A stretch of 64,000 nt of DNA from contig NZ_SULJ01000007.1 of assembly GCF_007115105.1 (NCBI RefSeq), forward strand, positions 131,729 through 195,728, in the 5' to 3' direction. This DNA is from Clostridium sp. HBUAS56010. Lineage in GTDB: Bacteria > Bacillota > Clostridia > Lachnospirales > Lachnospiraceae. The notes beneath the pieces were generated by a model. The model saw nothing but the letters and a program-made list of their open reading frames with translations. It ran no database searches and was not told where the DNA came from. A program made the position numbers and the translations under genes. Of the stretch, positions 43,624 to 51,683 are shown piece by piece. The number at the start of each line of letters is the position of its first letter. The first letter of the stretch is position 1.

Positions 43624-45036
43624 ATGGCAGTAATAGAGAAAAAGCCGGTCAGGATTGTTGAGACAGCTCTTCGTGATGCTCATCAGTCTCTGATTGCTAC
43701 AAGAATGACAACTGAACAGATGCTTCCGATTGTGGAAAAGATGGATCAGGTTGGTTATCATGCAGTGGAATGCTGGGGCGGAGCAACGTTTGACGCATGT
43801 CTCCGTTTTTTAAAAGAAGATCCCTGGATGAGACTTCGGAAATTAAAAGATGGATTTAAGAATACGAAGCTGCAGATGCTTTTCCGTGGACAGAATATCT
43901 TAGGTTATAATCATTATGCCGATGACGTGGTTGAATATTTTGTCCAGAAGTCCCTTGCCAATGGAATTGATATCATCCGGATTTTTGACTGTTTGAATGA
44001 TATCCGCAATCTGGAGACGGCTGTAAGTGCATGCAACAAGGAAAAGGGTCATGCACAGGTTGCATTAAGTTATACTCTTGGTGACGCATATACCCTTGAT
44101 TACTGGAAGGATATTGCAAAGAGAATCGAAGGTATGGGAGCTTCCTCCATTTGCGTAAAGGATATGGCAGGACTTTTAACACCTTATAAAGCGGAAGAAC
44201 TCATAAGCGCTTTAAAGGAATCCACAAAGCTTCCTATTGATGTTCATACCCATTATACGTCTGGTGTTGCTTCCATGACTTATTTAAAGGCGGTAGAAGC
44301 AGGCTGTGATATCATTGATACGGCGATGTCTCCTCTGGCACTGGGTACCAGTCAGCCGGCTACCGAGGTGATGGTTGAAACATTCAGGGGAACTCCATAT
44401 GACACAGGATTTGATCAGCACCTTCTGGCTGAGATCTGTTCTTACTTACAGCCAATCCGTGAGGAAGCATTAAAGAGCGGTCTTTTAAATCCCAAAGTAC
44501 TTGGTGTTGATATTAAAACACTTCAGTATCAGGTACCTGGAGGAATGCTTTCCAATCTGGTGAATCAGTTAAAAGAAGCAGGTCAGGAAGACAAATACAT
44601 GGAAGTTCTTCAGGAGATTCCAAGAGTCAGAAAAGATCTTGGAGAAGCACCTCTTGTTACACCATCTTCCCAGATTGTTGGAACCCAGGCGGTTCTTAAT
44701 GTAATCAGCGGTGAACGGTATAAGATGGTGACCAAGGAAACCAAGAAGATGTTCTTAGGAGAATTTGGGCAGACAGTAAAACCCTTTAACGCAGAAATTC
44801 AGAAAAAAATCATCGGTGATGAAGTTCCCATTACCTGCCGTCCAGCAGATAATATTGCTCCTCAGCTTCCAGGATTTGAAAAAGAATGTGCACAGTGGAA
44901 ACAACAGGATGAAGATGTATTGTCTTATGCACTGTTTCCTGCTGTTGCAAAAGAATTTTTTGAATACAGGGCAGCGCAGCAGACAGGTGTGGATTCAAAT
45001 ATTGCAGATAAAGATAATAAAGTATACCCGGTATAA
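43624..45036 (+). CDS. oadA: Oxaloacetate decarboxylase alpha subunit (carboxyltransferase part) / 5S type
   Basis: A 470-residue TIM-barrel carboxyltransferase of the pyruvate carboxylase/OadA/5S family. It begins VRIVETALRDAHQSLIATRM, with ECWGGATFDACLRFL, the catalytic Lys region SSICVKDMAGLLTP and the metal-binding HTHYTSG. It stops after the PYC_OADA domain, so the biotin domain is not fused but is supplied by the separate carrier gene before it. It catalyses CO2 transfer between biotin and pyruvate/oxaloacetate. The operon ends with the terminator at 45047. Confidence 0.92.
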   Translation: MAVIEKKPVRIVETALRDAHQSLIATRMTTEQMLPIVEKMDQVGYHAVECWGGATFDACLRFLKEDPWMRLRKLKDGFKNTKLQMLFRGQNILGYNHYADDVVEYFVQKSLANGIDIIRIFDCLNDIRNLETAVSACNKEKGHAQVALSYTLGDAYTLDYWKDIAKRIEGMGASSICVKDMAGLLTPYKAEELISALKESTKLPIDVHTHYTSGVASMTYLKAVEAGCDIIDTAMSPLALGTSQPATEVMVETFRGTPYDTGFDQHLLAEICSYLQPIREEALKSGLLNPKVLGVDIKTLQYQVPGGMLSNLVNQLKEAGQEDKYMEVLQEIPRVRKDLGEAPLVTPSSQIVGTQAVLNVISGERYKMVTKETKKMFLGEFGQTVKPFNAEIQKKIIGDEVPITCRPADNIAPQLPGFEKECAQWKQQDEDVLSYALFPAVAKEFFEYRAAQQTGVDSNIADKDNKVYPV

Positions 45037-45046
45037 CCGGACTTTT

Positions 45047-45071
45047 GCCTCCCGATATTGGGAGGCTTTTT
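45047..45071 (+). terminator. Terminator of the carboxyltransferase operon
   Basis: GCCTCCC pairs with GGGAGGC around GATATT, followed by TTTTT. Confidence 0.9.
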
Positions 45072-45128
45072 AAATGCGAAAGATTTTCTTACAAATAATT
45101 CCAATTGCCTGAAGATTTACTGATTCAG

Positions 45129-45158
45129 TTGACACATGGTATCATTTGTCATTATAAT
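45129..45158 (+). promoter_or_regulatory. Sigma A promoter of the glucosaminidase gene
   Basis: TTGACA (45129-45134), 18-base spacer, TATAAT (45153-45158), 68 bases before the ATG. Confidence 0.8.
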
Positions 45159-45225
45159 AAGAAAATGGGTAATCTACATATAATTGTAAAATTTAAAATA
45201 CATAAGGGCATTTTGGGAGAGACAG

Positions 45226-47553
45226 ATGAAAAAGTATAAAAAAGCTCGTATAATGGCCGCAGTTCTGGCCAGTGTCCTGGTGTTGGATTCCGGTCTGGGA
45301 GTCGTTTCACCACACATTAGTGCATATGCTTACACGGAGAGACCGGCTACGGTGAACGCCACCTCTTTAAATGTGAGGAGCGGACCGGGAACCACCTATT
45401 CTGTTGTTACGAAATTAACAAATGGTGCTGCTGTGACAGTGATTGATGAAAAGAATGCGTCCGATGGAGCGTTGTGGTATCATATCCGTTTTTCTAATTC
45501 CAACGGGAGTGCTGTGTCCGGCTATGTTTCTAAAAGTTATATCCGGTTTCCGGCTTCTTACACTCAGGATGGGAATTTTGAAGCCAGCCTTAGTGCAGAA
45601 GGATTTCCTGAAAGTTATAAAGCACGTCTGAGGGAACTTCATGCTCAGTATCCTCAGTGGATATTTCGTGCACAAAAGACCAATCTGGACTGGAATACAG
45701 CAGTAAAAGAAGAGAGTCAGGTAGGAAAGACTCTTGTACATACAAACAGCATGTCTTCCTGGAAGTCCATGCTTCCTGGAGCTTATAACTGGGATAACAG
45801 TACATGGGTTGGATTTGACGGAAGCAGCTGGGTAACAGCTTCGGAAGAGATTGTAAGATATTATATGGATCCGAGAAACTTCTTAGATGAGTCAAATGTT
45901 TTTCAGTTTTTAAGCCATTCTTATGACAGTAACAGACAGACGATGGATGGGCTTCATACATTAATAAAAGGAACATTCTTATCTGGTGAGGCGGCAGGCG
46001 GAGGAAATGGCGGCAGTTTGCCTGATAATTCTGGTTCTCCGGTTTCTCCTGGGAATTCTTCCGGTGGCCCCGGAGCTTCTTCCGGCACAGATAATAGTCC
46101 GGAATCAGGTTCTGGGAATGTAAGTCTGGAAGCACCCCGTGCCTCTATTACACCAAAGAATCCCTGGGTGCTCATGGAATATGGTCCAGGAGCTAATCTG
46201 ACGGGACCGTCATCTGACAGCAATAACACCGGTTCTGTATCCGGAAGTAATGCCTATGCTAATATGATTATGAATGCGGCAACCCAGTCGGGAGTGAATC
46301 CTTACGTTCTTGCGGCAATGATTATTCAGGAGCAGGGTTCTGCAGGCAATGGTAAAAGCGTTTCCGGAAAAGAATCCGGATATGAAGGATATTACAACTT
46401 TTTTAATATAGAAGCGTATCAGTCAGGAAGTATGTCAGCGGTTCAGAGAGGACTGTGGTGGGCTTCTCAAAGCGGCAATTATGGAAGACCGTGGAATTCT
46501 CCTGAGAAGTCAATTTTAGGAGGCGCTCTATATTATGGTAATAACTATGTGAAAGTTGGGCAGGATACATTTTATCTGAAGAAATTCAATGTACAGGGAT
46601 CAAACCTTTATAAGCACCAGTATATGACCAATGTGCAGGGAGCCGCATCAGAGGGAGCTGTTTTTTCAAAGGCATATAACAGTGAGATGAAGAAGAACGC
46701 ACTGGAATTTAAGATACCTGTTTATAATAATATGCCGGAATCTCCAGCCAGTCAGCCTACTGGCAATGGTAATCCGAATAATATGCTGGCTAATTTAAGC
46801 GTGGAAGGCTTTGTTATGACCCCGACGTTTAACCGGGATACCAGGGAGTATAATTTAATCGTCGATCCTTCTGTTTCGAATATTAAGGTAAATGCATCCG
46901 CATTAAATTCGTCTTCCTCCATTCAGGGAACAGGTACAATCGCTCTTTCGAACGGCAATAATGATATTAAGGTATCAGTGACAGCTCAGAATGGCAATGT
47001 CAGGGAGTATATTCTTCATGTGGTGCGTCAGAGCAATGGCCCTACTTATTCTTCCGGGGCTGGGGCAGGAACAGGAAACAGTCAGAATAATCAGAACAAT
47101 CACGGCAGCCAGGGCAGCGGCACTTCATCTGGTCCCGGAAGCAGTTACGGTCCTGGAGTCAGCCGGCCAAAAGAGGAAGAGAACAGAGGAACACCGGGAG
47201 GAAGCAATGTAACCATTGCCCCGGTTGGTAAGGTTGAAGTTTCGGTGCAGACTTCTTCCGGAGTGATTTTGCAGGGACCGGGAACCCAGATACAGGCAAC
47301 CGAAGCTATCCCGGAGACACAAAAGCAGACGGCCGCCCCTGAGAGTGCAGCCAGCCCCAAGTCAACCCTGCTTATAGGTGACCTTGATAACGATGGAAAA
47401 GTCAGCAGCAAGGATGTTTTAAAACTGCAGCGTCATCTGCTTGGACTGGAAAAACTGTCTGAGAAAGAGAAAAAAGCGGCTGATTTAAATGGAGATGGAA
47501 AAGTAGATTCCAGAGATCTTCTGCTTTTGAAAAAGAAAGTTTTGGGACTTTAA
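45226..47553 (+). CDS. Secreted SH3/glucosaminidase peptidoglycan hydrolase with C-terminal dockerin
   Basis: A 775-residue secreted wall hydrolase. In order: signal peptide (MAAVLASVLVLDSGLGVV), a bacterial SH3 domain at about 40-105 (TSLNVRSGPGTTYSVV, GYVSKSYIRF), a linker domain (PQWIFRAQKTNLDWNTA), a Gly/Ser-rich linker, a glucosaminidase domain at about 345-500 with Glu in AMIIQEQGSAG, a cadherin-like beta sandwich at about 520-600, a second low-complexity linker, and a type I dockerin at 715-775 with two calcium loops (GDLDNDGKVSSKD, ADLNGDGKVDSRD). The neighbour to the right encodes a cohesin, so the two proteins probably bind. It cleaves glycan strands and presumably acts in growth or separation. 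Confidence 0.9.
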   Translation: MKKYKKARIMAAVLASVLVLDSGLGVVSPHISAYAYTERPATVNATSLNVRSGPGTTYSVVTKLTNGAAVTVIDEKNASDGALWYHIRFSNSNGSAVSGYVSKSYIRFPASYTQDGNFEASLSAEGFPESYKARLRELHAQYPQWIFRAQKTNLDWNTAVKEESQVGKTLVHTNSMSSWKSMLPGAYNWDNSTWVGFDGSSWVTASEEIVRYYMDPRNFLDESNVFQFLSHSYDSNRQTMDGLHTLIKGTFLSGEAAGGGNGGSLPDNSGSPVSPGNSSGGPGASSGTDNSPESGSGNVSLEAPRASITPKNPWVLMEYGPGANLTGPSSDSNNTGSVSGSNAYANMIMNAATQSGVNPYVLAAMIIQEQGSAGNGKSVSGKESGYEGYYNFFNIEAYQSGSMSAVQRGLWWASQSGNYGRPWNSPEKSILGGALYYGNNYVKVGQDTFYLKKFNVQGSNLYKHQYMTNVQGAASEGAVFSKAYNSEMKKNALEFKIPVYNNMPESPASQPTGNGNPNNMLANLSVEGFVMTPTFNRDTREYNLIVDPSVSNIKVNASALNSSSSIQGTGTIALSNGNNDIKVSVTAQNGNVREYILHVVRQSNGPTYSSGAGAGTGNSQNNQNNHGSQGSGTSSGPGSSYGPGVSRPKEEENRGTPGGSNVTIAPVGKVEVSVQTSSGVILQGPGTQIQATEAIPETQKQTAAPESAASPKSTLLIGDLDNDGKVSSKDVLKLQRHLLGLEKLSEKEKKAADLNGDGKVDSRDLLLLKKKVLGL

Positions 47554-47577
47554 GGCTTTGCAGAAATAGGAGACAAT

Positions 47578-49356
47578 ATGAATAGGAAACTAAAAAGACT
47601 GATAGTCAGTGTGCTGGCTGTCTGCATCATCACGATTGGAAGTCCTGCGGGTCAGATGATATCCTGGGCTTCCAACACAAAGATTGCATTTTCCGACCCG
47701 TCTGTTATGGTAGGAAACGAAGTAACAGTGAGTATGAAAGTGACCAGTGACACTGCCCTTGGAACAGCGGAAGTGATGCTGTCCTACGATCCGGGTATTT
47801 TGGAATTTACAGGCGGCACCAATGCCAATGGTGGTGCAGGTGCCATTAAGGTTCTTGGAAGCATGGAATCAGCAGATCAGAAATCATTTAATTTTACATT
47901 GAAGTTTAAGACTCTGCAGGCAGGGAATGCCAAGATCCAGGTTACATCCCAGGAGATCTATGATGTGAATTCCCAGGCACTGTCTGTGAGCAAACAGGGA
48001 AGTGCTACGGTAAAGGTGACTTCACCAGCCAATTATTCCAAGGATGCCACCTTGAAATCTTTAAAGATTTCTCCTGGAAACCTAACCCCTGCTTTTTCTC
48101 CCTCTGTTGATCAGTACACAGCAGAAGTAGATGCAAATACGGCTGATCTGGTGGTGAATGCTGTGGCAGCCAATGCTGGTGCCCGTGTTGCGCTACAGGG
48201 AGATAAAGGACTGAAAGCGGGAGAGAACCCGGTTGTTGTCAAAGTTACTGCAGAAGACGGGCAGACAGTGAAAAATTACACCATTCATGTTACAAAACCT
48301 GAGGGCGGAGATGCAGTTCCCCCGGCAGATGGGGATGGAGAGACAAAAGAACCAGAGTTCGGATCAACAAAGGTTATGGTTAATGGAACGGAGTATAACG
48401 TTGCAACTTCCTTTGACGAATCAGCTCTTCCAGAAGGATTTGAGGCTGGAACCTATTCTTATAAAGGAACTGAGGTTATGTCAGGAAAGGGATTGGAGAA
48501 AGACCTTTTACTGTTGTATTTAAAGGATGCAGGAGGAAACGGAGGATTCTTTATTTACAATGAAGGTTCCGATTCCTGGTCCCAGTTTGTACAGGTAGAG
48601 ACCAGTTCCAAAGCAATCGTCATCATTCCTCTGGATTCTGATACCAAAATACCGGAAGGCTTTACTGAGCGCCAGGTGGATATTGATGGGGTACGAGTAA
48701 CCGGTTGGGTTGCCAAAACAGAGGCGGAGCCGGAATACTGCATCTTTTATGCCATGAACTGGAATGGAGAAAAGTTTTTCTATCGTTATGATCTGAAAGA
48801 AAAAACCGTTCAGAGATACTTTGCTTCCGGAGTATCCAATGAAGAGTATGTGAATCTGGCAAAAACTTATGAAGCCCTTAGAAAAGATTACCATATTCAG
48901 TTCTATGTTTTGATTGCAGTGAGTGTGGCTGGGCTGGGTCTTCTCGTAGCTTTGATTCTCCTGTTGCGAAAAGGTAAGGGTTCTGGTAAGGATACCCCTC
49001 AGAGAGAAGAGTTTGGAAGCAGCAGAAAGCAAAAGACAGAAGAACCAAGGTTCTATCATGAGCCGGAAGAAGAAGTTCCCTCAAGCAGAATCAAACGTTA
49101 CAGCAGAGAAGAATTTGATGCTGTTACGGACAAGCCTGATTTCTTACAGAAAGAAGAGCCGGATGAAGAGGATGATTTTATTACAGAGTCCACTCTTGAA
49201 GAAGTCGAGCAGGAACTGTCGTTTGGAGGACCAACAAAAAGGCAGCCTGATGCTGTCAGCCAGGAAAAGGATCAGACACCGGCTATGCCAGATCAGACAG
49301 ATTCTTCTGATGAAGAAGATGATTTCGAGTTCCTGGATCTGGATGATGAATCTTAA
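47578..49356 (+). CDS. Membrane-anchored cohesin-domain protein
   Basis: A 592-residue surface protein. After the signal peptide (LIVSVLAVCIITIGSPAG) comes a cohesin domain at about 33-140 (SDPSVMVGNEVTVSMKV, MLSYDPGILEFTGG), then a cadherin-like beta sandwich at about 152-240 (KDATLKSLKISPGNLTPAFS, VKNYTIHVTKP), a globular part to about 435, one membrane helix at about 443-463 (VLIAVSVAGLGLLVALILLL), and a long acidic, Glu/Asp-rich cytoplasmic tail. Cohesins bind dockerins; the only dockerin in view is in the preceding gene, 24 bases upstream. The tail is unlike scaffoldin anchors. Confidence 0.85.
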   Translation: MNRKLKRLIVSVLAVCIITIGSPAGQMISWASNTKIAFSDPSVMVGNEVTVSMKVTSDTALGTAEVMLSYDPGILEFTGGTNANGGAGAIKVLGSMESADQKSFNFTLKFKTLQAGNAKIQVTSQEIYDVNSQALSVSKQGSATVKVTSPANYSKDATLKSLKISPGNLTPAFSPSVDQYTAEVDANTADLVVNAVAANAGARVALQGDKGLKAGENPVVVKVTAEDGQTVKNYTIHVTKPEGGDAVPPADGDGETKEPEFGSTKVMVNGTEYNVATSFDESALPEGFEAGTYSYKGTEVMSGKGLEKDLLLLYLKDAGGNGGFFIYNEGSDSWSQFVQVETSSKAIVIIPLDSDTKIPEGFTERQVDIDGVRVTGWVAKTEAEPEYCIFYAMNWNGEKFFYRYDLKEKTVQRYFASGVSNEEYVNLAKTYEALRKDYHIQFYVLIAVSVAGLGLLVALILLLRKGKGSGKDTPQREEFGSSRKQKTEEPRFYHEPEEEVPSSRIKRYSREEFDAVTDKPDFLQKEEPDEEDDFITESTLEEVEQELSFGGPTKRQPDAVSQEKDQTPAMPDQTDSSDEEDDFEFLDLDDES

Positions 49357-49387
49357 CGTGTGGTAAAACAAGGTTTTTAACAAAAGA

Positions 49388-49437
49388 AAAACTGTTGTGC
49401 AGTGACTGGAAACCAGTTATCGCACAGCAGTTTTTTC
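49388..49437 (+). terminator. Terminator after the cohesin gene
   Basis: AAAACTGTTGTGC pairs with GCACAGCAGTTTT, with an inner ACTGG/CCAGT stem and a TTTTTT run. Confidence 0.88.
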
Positions 49438-49595
49438 TATCCTGGAAAAATTCCACAAACTCCTCCATAATAAAAGACACATCAGACTATTTGAAATAGC
49501 AGGAAATTAAAAGGCTGGGAGAGAATAAACTATAAAAAAGAAAAAGGATAAATTTTTAAATGAGAAAAGTTTAAAACCTGGAGAGCATAAGAGTA

Positions 49596-49624
49596 TTGAA
49601 AAAAAAAGTGATGTGTGCTAATAT
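49596..49624 (+). promoter_or_regulatory. Sigma A promoter of gntR-mcsA-mcsB-clpC
   Basis: TTGAAA (49596-49601), 17-base spacer, TAATAT (49619-49624), 35 bases before the GntR ATG. No CtsR heptad repeats (GGTCAAA) were found nearby. The stretch 49438-49595 shows no gene. Confidence 0.7.
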
Positions 49625-49658
49625 TCATATAACAGATATAACGAAAGATGGTGAAAAA

Positions 49659-50045
49659 ATGTTTTTGCAAATTGATTTTAACAGTGATGAAGCTATCTAC
49701 ATCCAGCTTCGGAACCAGATAATCATAGGAATCGCCACAGAAAGTATCCGAGAAGGAGATCCCCTGCCTTCCGTACGCCAGATGGCCGATAACATAGGGA
49801 TAAATATGCACACGGTGAATAAGGCGTACACTGTATTAAAACAGGAAGGCTTTGTAAAGCTTGACCGCCGCAAAGGAGCCGTTGTATCTCTGGATGTGGA
49901 TAAAATCCAGGTTCTTGACGAGATGCGTAGAGACCTGAGTGTTGTATTGGCCAGAGGTATCTGTAAAAATGTAACATGTGAAGAAGCACACCAACTGGTA
50001 GATGAGATATTTCAATCATTTATGAGAAACCAGAGGGGAGAATGA
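49659..50045 (+). CDS. GntR family regulator, YtrA type
   Basis: A 128-residue regulator with a winged helix at about 10-75 (YIQLRNQIIIGIATESIREG, PLPSVRQMADNIGINMHTVNKAY) and a short helical C-terminus, as in the YtrA subfamily, whose small effector region often regulates ABC transporters. ATG at 49659 is favoured because the upstream frame overlaps the promoter. The gene lies directly before mcsA, the place ctsR holds in most Firmicutes, so it may control the mcs-clp genes. A direct link is inferred from order only. Confidence 0.85.
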   Translation: MFLQIDFNSDEAIYIQLRNQIIIGIATESIREGDPLPSVRQMADNIGINMHTVNKAYTVLKQEGFVKLDRRKGAVVSLDVDKIQVLDEMRRDLSVVLARGICKNVTCEEAHQLVDEIFQSFMRNQRGE

Positions 50046-50067
50046 TTCACTGGATTGGAGGTTCATT

Positions 50068-50640
50068 ATGTTATGCGAGAGATGTAAGATTCGCGAAGCA
50101 AATATTCAATATACGGAAGTGGTTAATGGAGTGAAGAAGGAACACCATTTTTGTGCACAGTGTGCGAAAGAGATGGATTTTGGTGTCTATGCAGCTATTT
50201 TTGACGGCGATTTTCCTTTGGGAAAGCTGCTTTCCGGACTTCTGGGAATTGAAGAAACAGACGAAGGACCAGATAAGCTTCATCAGATTGCGTGTCCCAC
50301 CTGTGGTGCCAGCTACGATGATTTCGTGCGGGACAGCCGGTTTGGGTGTGCAGATTGTTACAGCGTGTTTGGTCCATTAATGGAAGATAGTTTAAAGCAG
50401 CTTCAAGGAAATTTAGTTCATACAGGTAAGGTACCTGTCTATCAAAATACAGAAGCATCTTCTACCGCAGTCGACGGAAATCGTAAGACAGTGACAGAAG
50501 ATGCTTCCGCAGAGGAAAAAGAGTTATATGAACTGGATTCCAGACTGAAAGAAGCGCTTCGTTTTGAGGATTATGAGACGGCTGCCGTATGCCGGGATAA
50601 AATCAGAGAACTCAGGAAAGGAAATGAGACCAATGAGTAG
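50068..50640 (+). CDS. mcsA: McsA, activator of protein arginine kinase
   Basis: A 190-residue zinc protein. Two CxxC pairs are visible at each end of the N-terminal half (CERCKIREA, CAQCAKE; CPTCGASYDDF, CADCYSVF), followed by a UVR motif at about 150-185 (LDSRLKEALRFEDYETAAVCRDKIREL). McsA activates McsB, which marks damaged proteins with phosphoarginine for ClpCP. It overlaps mcsB by eight bases (ATGAGTAG), showing tight coupling. Confidence 0.93.
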   Translation: MLCERCKIREANIQYTEVVNGVKKEHHFCAQCAKEMDFGVYAAIFDGDFPLGKLLSGLLGIEETDEGPDKLHQIACPTCGASYDDFVRDSRFGCADCYSVFGPLMEDSLKQLQGNLVHTGKVPVYQNTEASSTAVDGNRKTVTEDASAEEKELYELDSRLKEALRFEDYETAAVCRDKIRELRKGNETNE

Positions 50641-51667
50641 GTGGTTTGAGCGTGCAGATACGAATAGACCAGGGATAATCAGCAGCAGAGTCCGTCTGGT
50701 AAGGAATCTGCAGGAATATCGTTTTCCGGCAAAACTTGATGAAAAGGAAAGTGCAGAAGTGGTTCACCGCCTGGAATTTGGATTAAAGGATCTGGGAAAT
50801 GAAGAAGGAAAAGCGTTTGTATTCTCTCTGTTAGGCGATCTGGAAGAACTGGACAGGGTAGCGTTAAAGGAGAGAAGGGTACTTAATCTGGCAGCAGTTA
50901 AGAAGAAAAAACCGGCTGCTATTCTTCTTTCGGAAGAAGAAGATACAGGAATCGTTTTAAACAGCGATGACCACATAAGAATCCAGTTATTAAAAACCGG
51001 ATTGGATCTGGAAGAGCTGTGGGAAAAGGCGGACAGAATTGATAACTATATCAATGAGCGTTTCCCTTATGCCTTTCATGACCGCTATGGCTATCTCACT
51101 ACATTTCCCACCAATGTTGGAACAGGGTTAAGGGCCTCGGTCGTGGTTCATCTGCCTATGCTGTCTCTTGGCAGAAAGTTCTCCAGTCTGATTGGTGATA
51201 TGAGCCGTTTTGGGGCGACGATCCGGGGAGTATGCGGGGAAGGCGAAGAAAATTTTGGTTCTCTTTTTGAAATCTCCAATCAAAAGACTCTTGGGCAGAC
51301 GGAGAGAGAGATTATAGATACAGTGACAAAGGCAGCGATTCAGCTTACTAACCAGGAGATGCAGGTAAGAAAGCTCTCGATTCAAAGAAGGAAACTGGAG
51401 CGGGAGGATGAAGTTTATAAGTCTTATGGTGTTTTAAAATATGCCAGAAGGCTGACGTTTCGGGATGCCATGATTTTTTTGTCTCAGTTAATGGCAGCCA
51501 AAACAGATGAGTTGATTCAGACCAGAGAGGAAGTATCCATCTATCGTCTGATGCTTGGAATACAGCCGGCAAATTTACAGAAGATTTCAGATCGTCCTCT
51601 TAATAAGGAAGAACTGGATTCAGCCAGAGCGGATTTTATTCGCAGTGAGCTGCCGGAATTAATATAA
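50633..51667 (+). CDS. mcsB: Protein arginine kinase McsB
   Basis: A 344-residue guanido-type kinase that phosphorylates arginines on damaged proteins. The start ATG at 50633 is preceded by AAAGGAAATGAG; the longer frame from 50564 runs through mcsA. Marks: SSRVRLVRNLQEYRFP at the start (ATP-binding loop), DDHIRIQLL, TFPTNVGTGLRASVVVHLP, and RKLSIQRRKLEREDEVY in the C-terminal part. The order mcsA-mcsB-clpC matches other Firmicutes. Confidence 0.94.
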   Translation: MSRWFERADTNRPGIISSRVRLVRNLQEYRFPAKLDEKESAEVVHRLEFGLKDLGNEEGKAFVFSLLGDLEELDRVALKERRVLNLAAVKKKKPAAILLSEEEDTGIVLNSDDHIRIQLLKTGLDLEELWEKADRIDNYINERFPYAFHDRYGYLTTFPTNVGTGLRASVVVHLPMLSLGRKFSSLIGDMSRFGATIRGVCGEGEENFGSLFEISNQKTLGQTEREIIDTVTKAAIQLTNQEMQVRKLSIQRRKLEREDEVYKSYGVLKYARRLTFRDAMIFLSQLMAAKTDELIQTREEVSIYRLMLGIQPANLQKISDRPLNKEELDSARADFIRSELPELI

Positions 51668-51683
51668 CAGGAGGATTGCATTC

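Noticed and set aside
48520-49059. A 179-residue minus-strand frame inside the cohesin gene
   Set aside because: Antisense shadow without a ribosome site or family likeness.
49438-49658. CtsR operator repeats before mcsA
   Set aside because: No GGTCAAA pairs were found on either strand.
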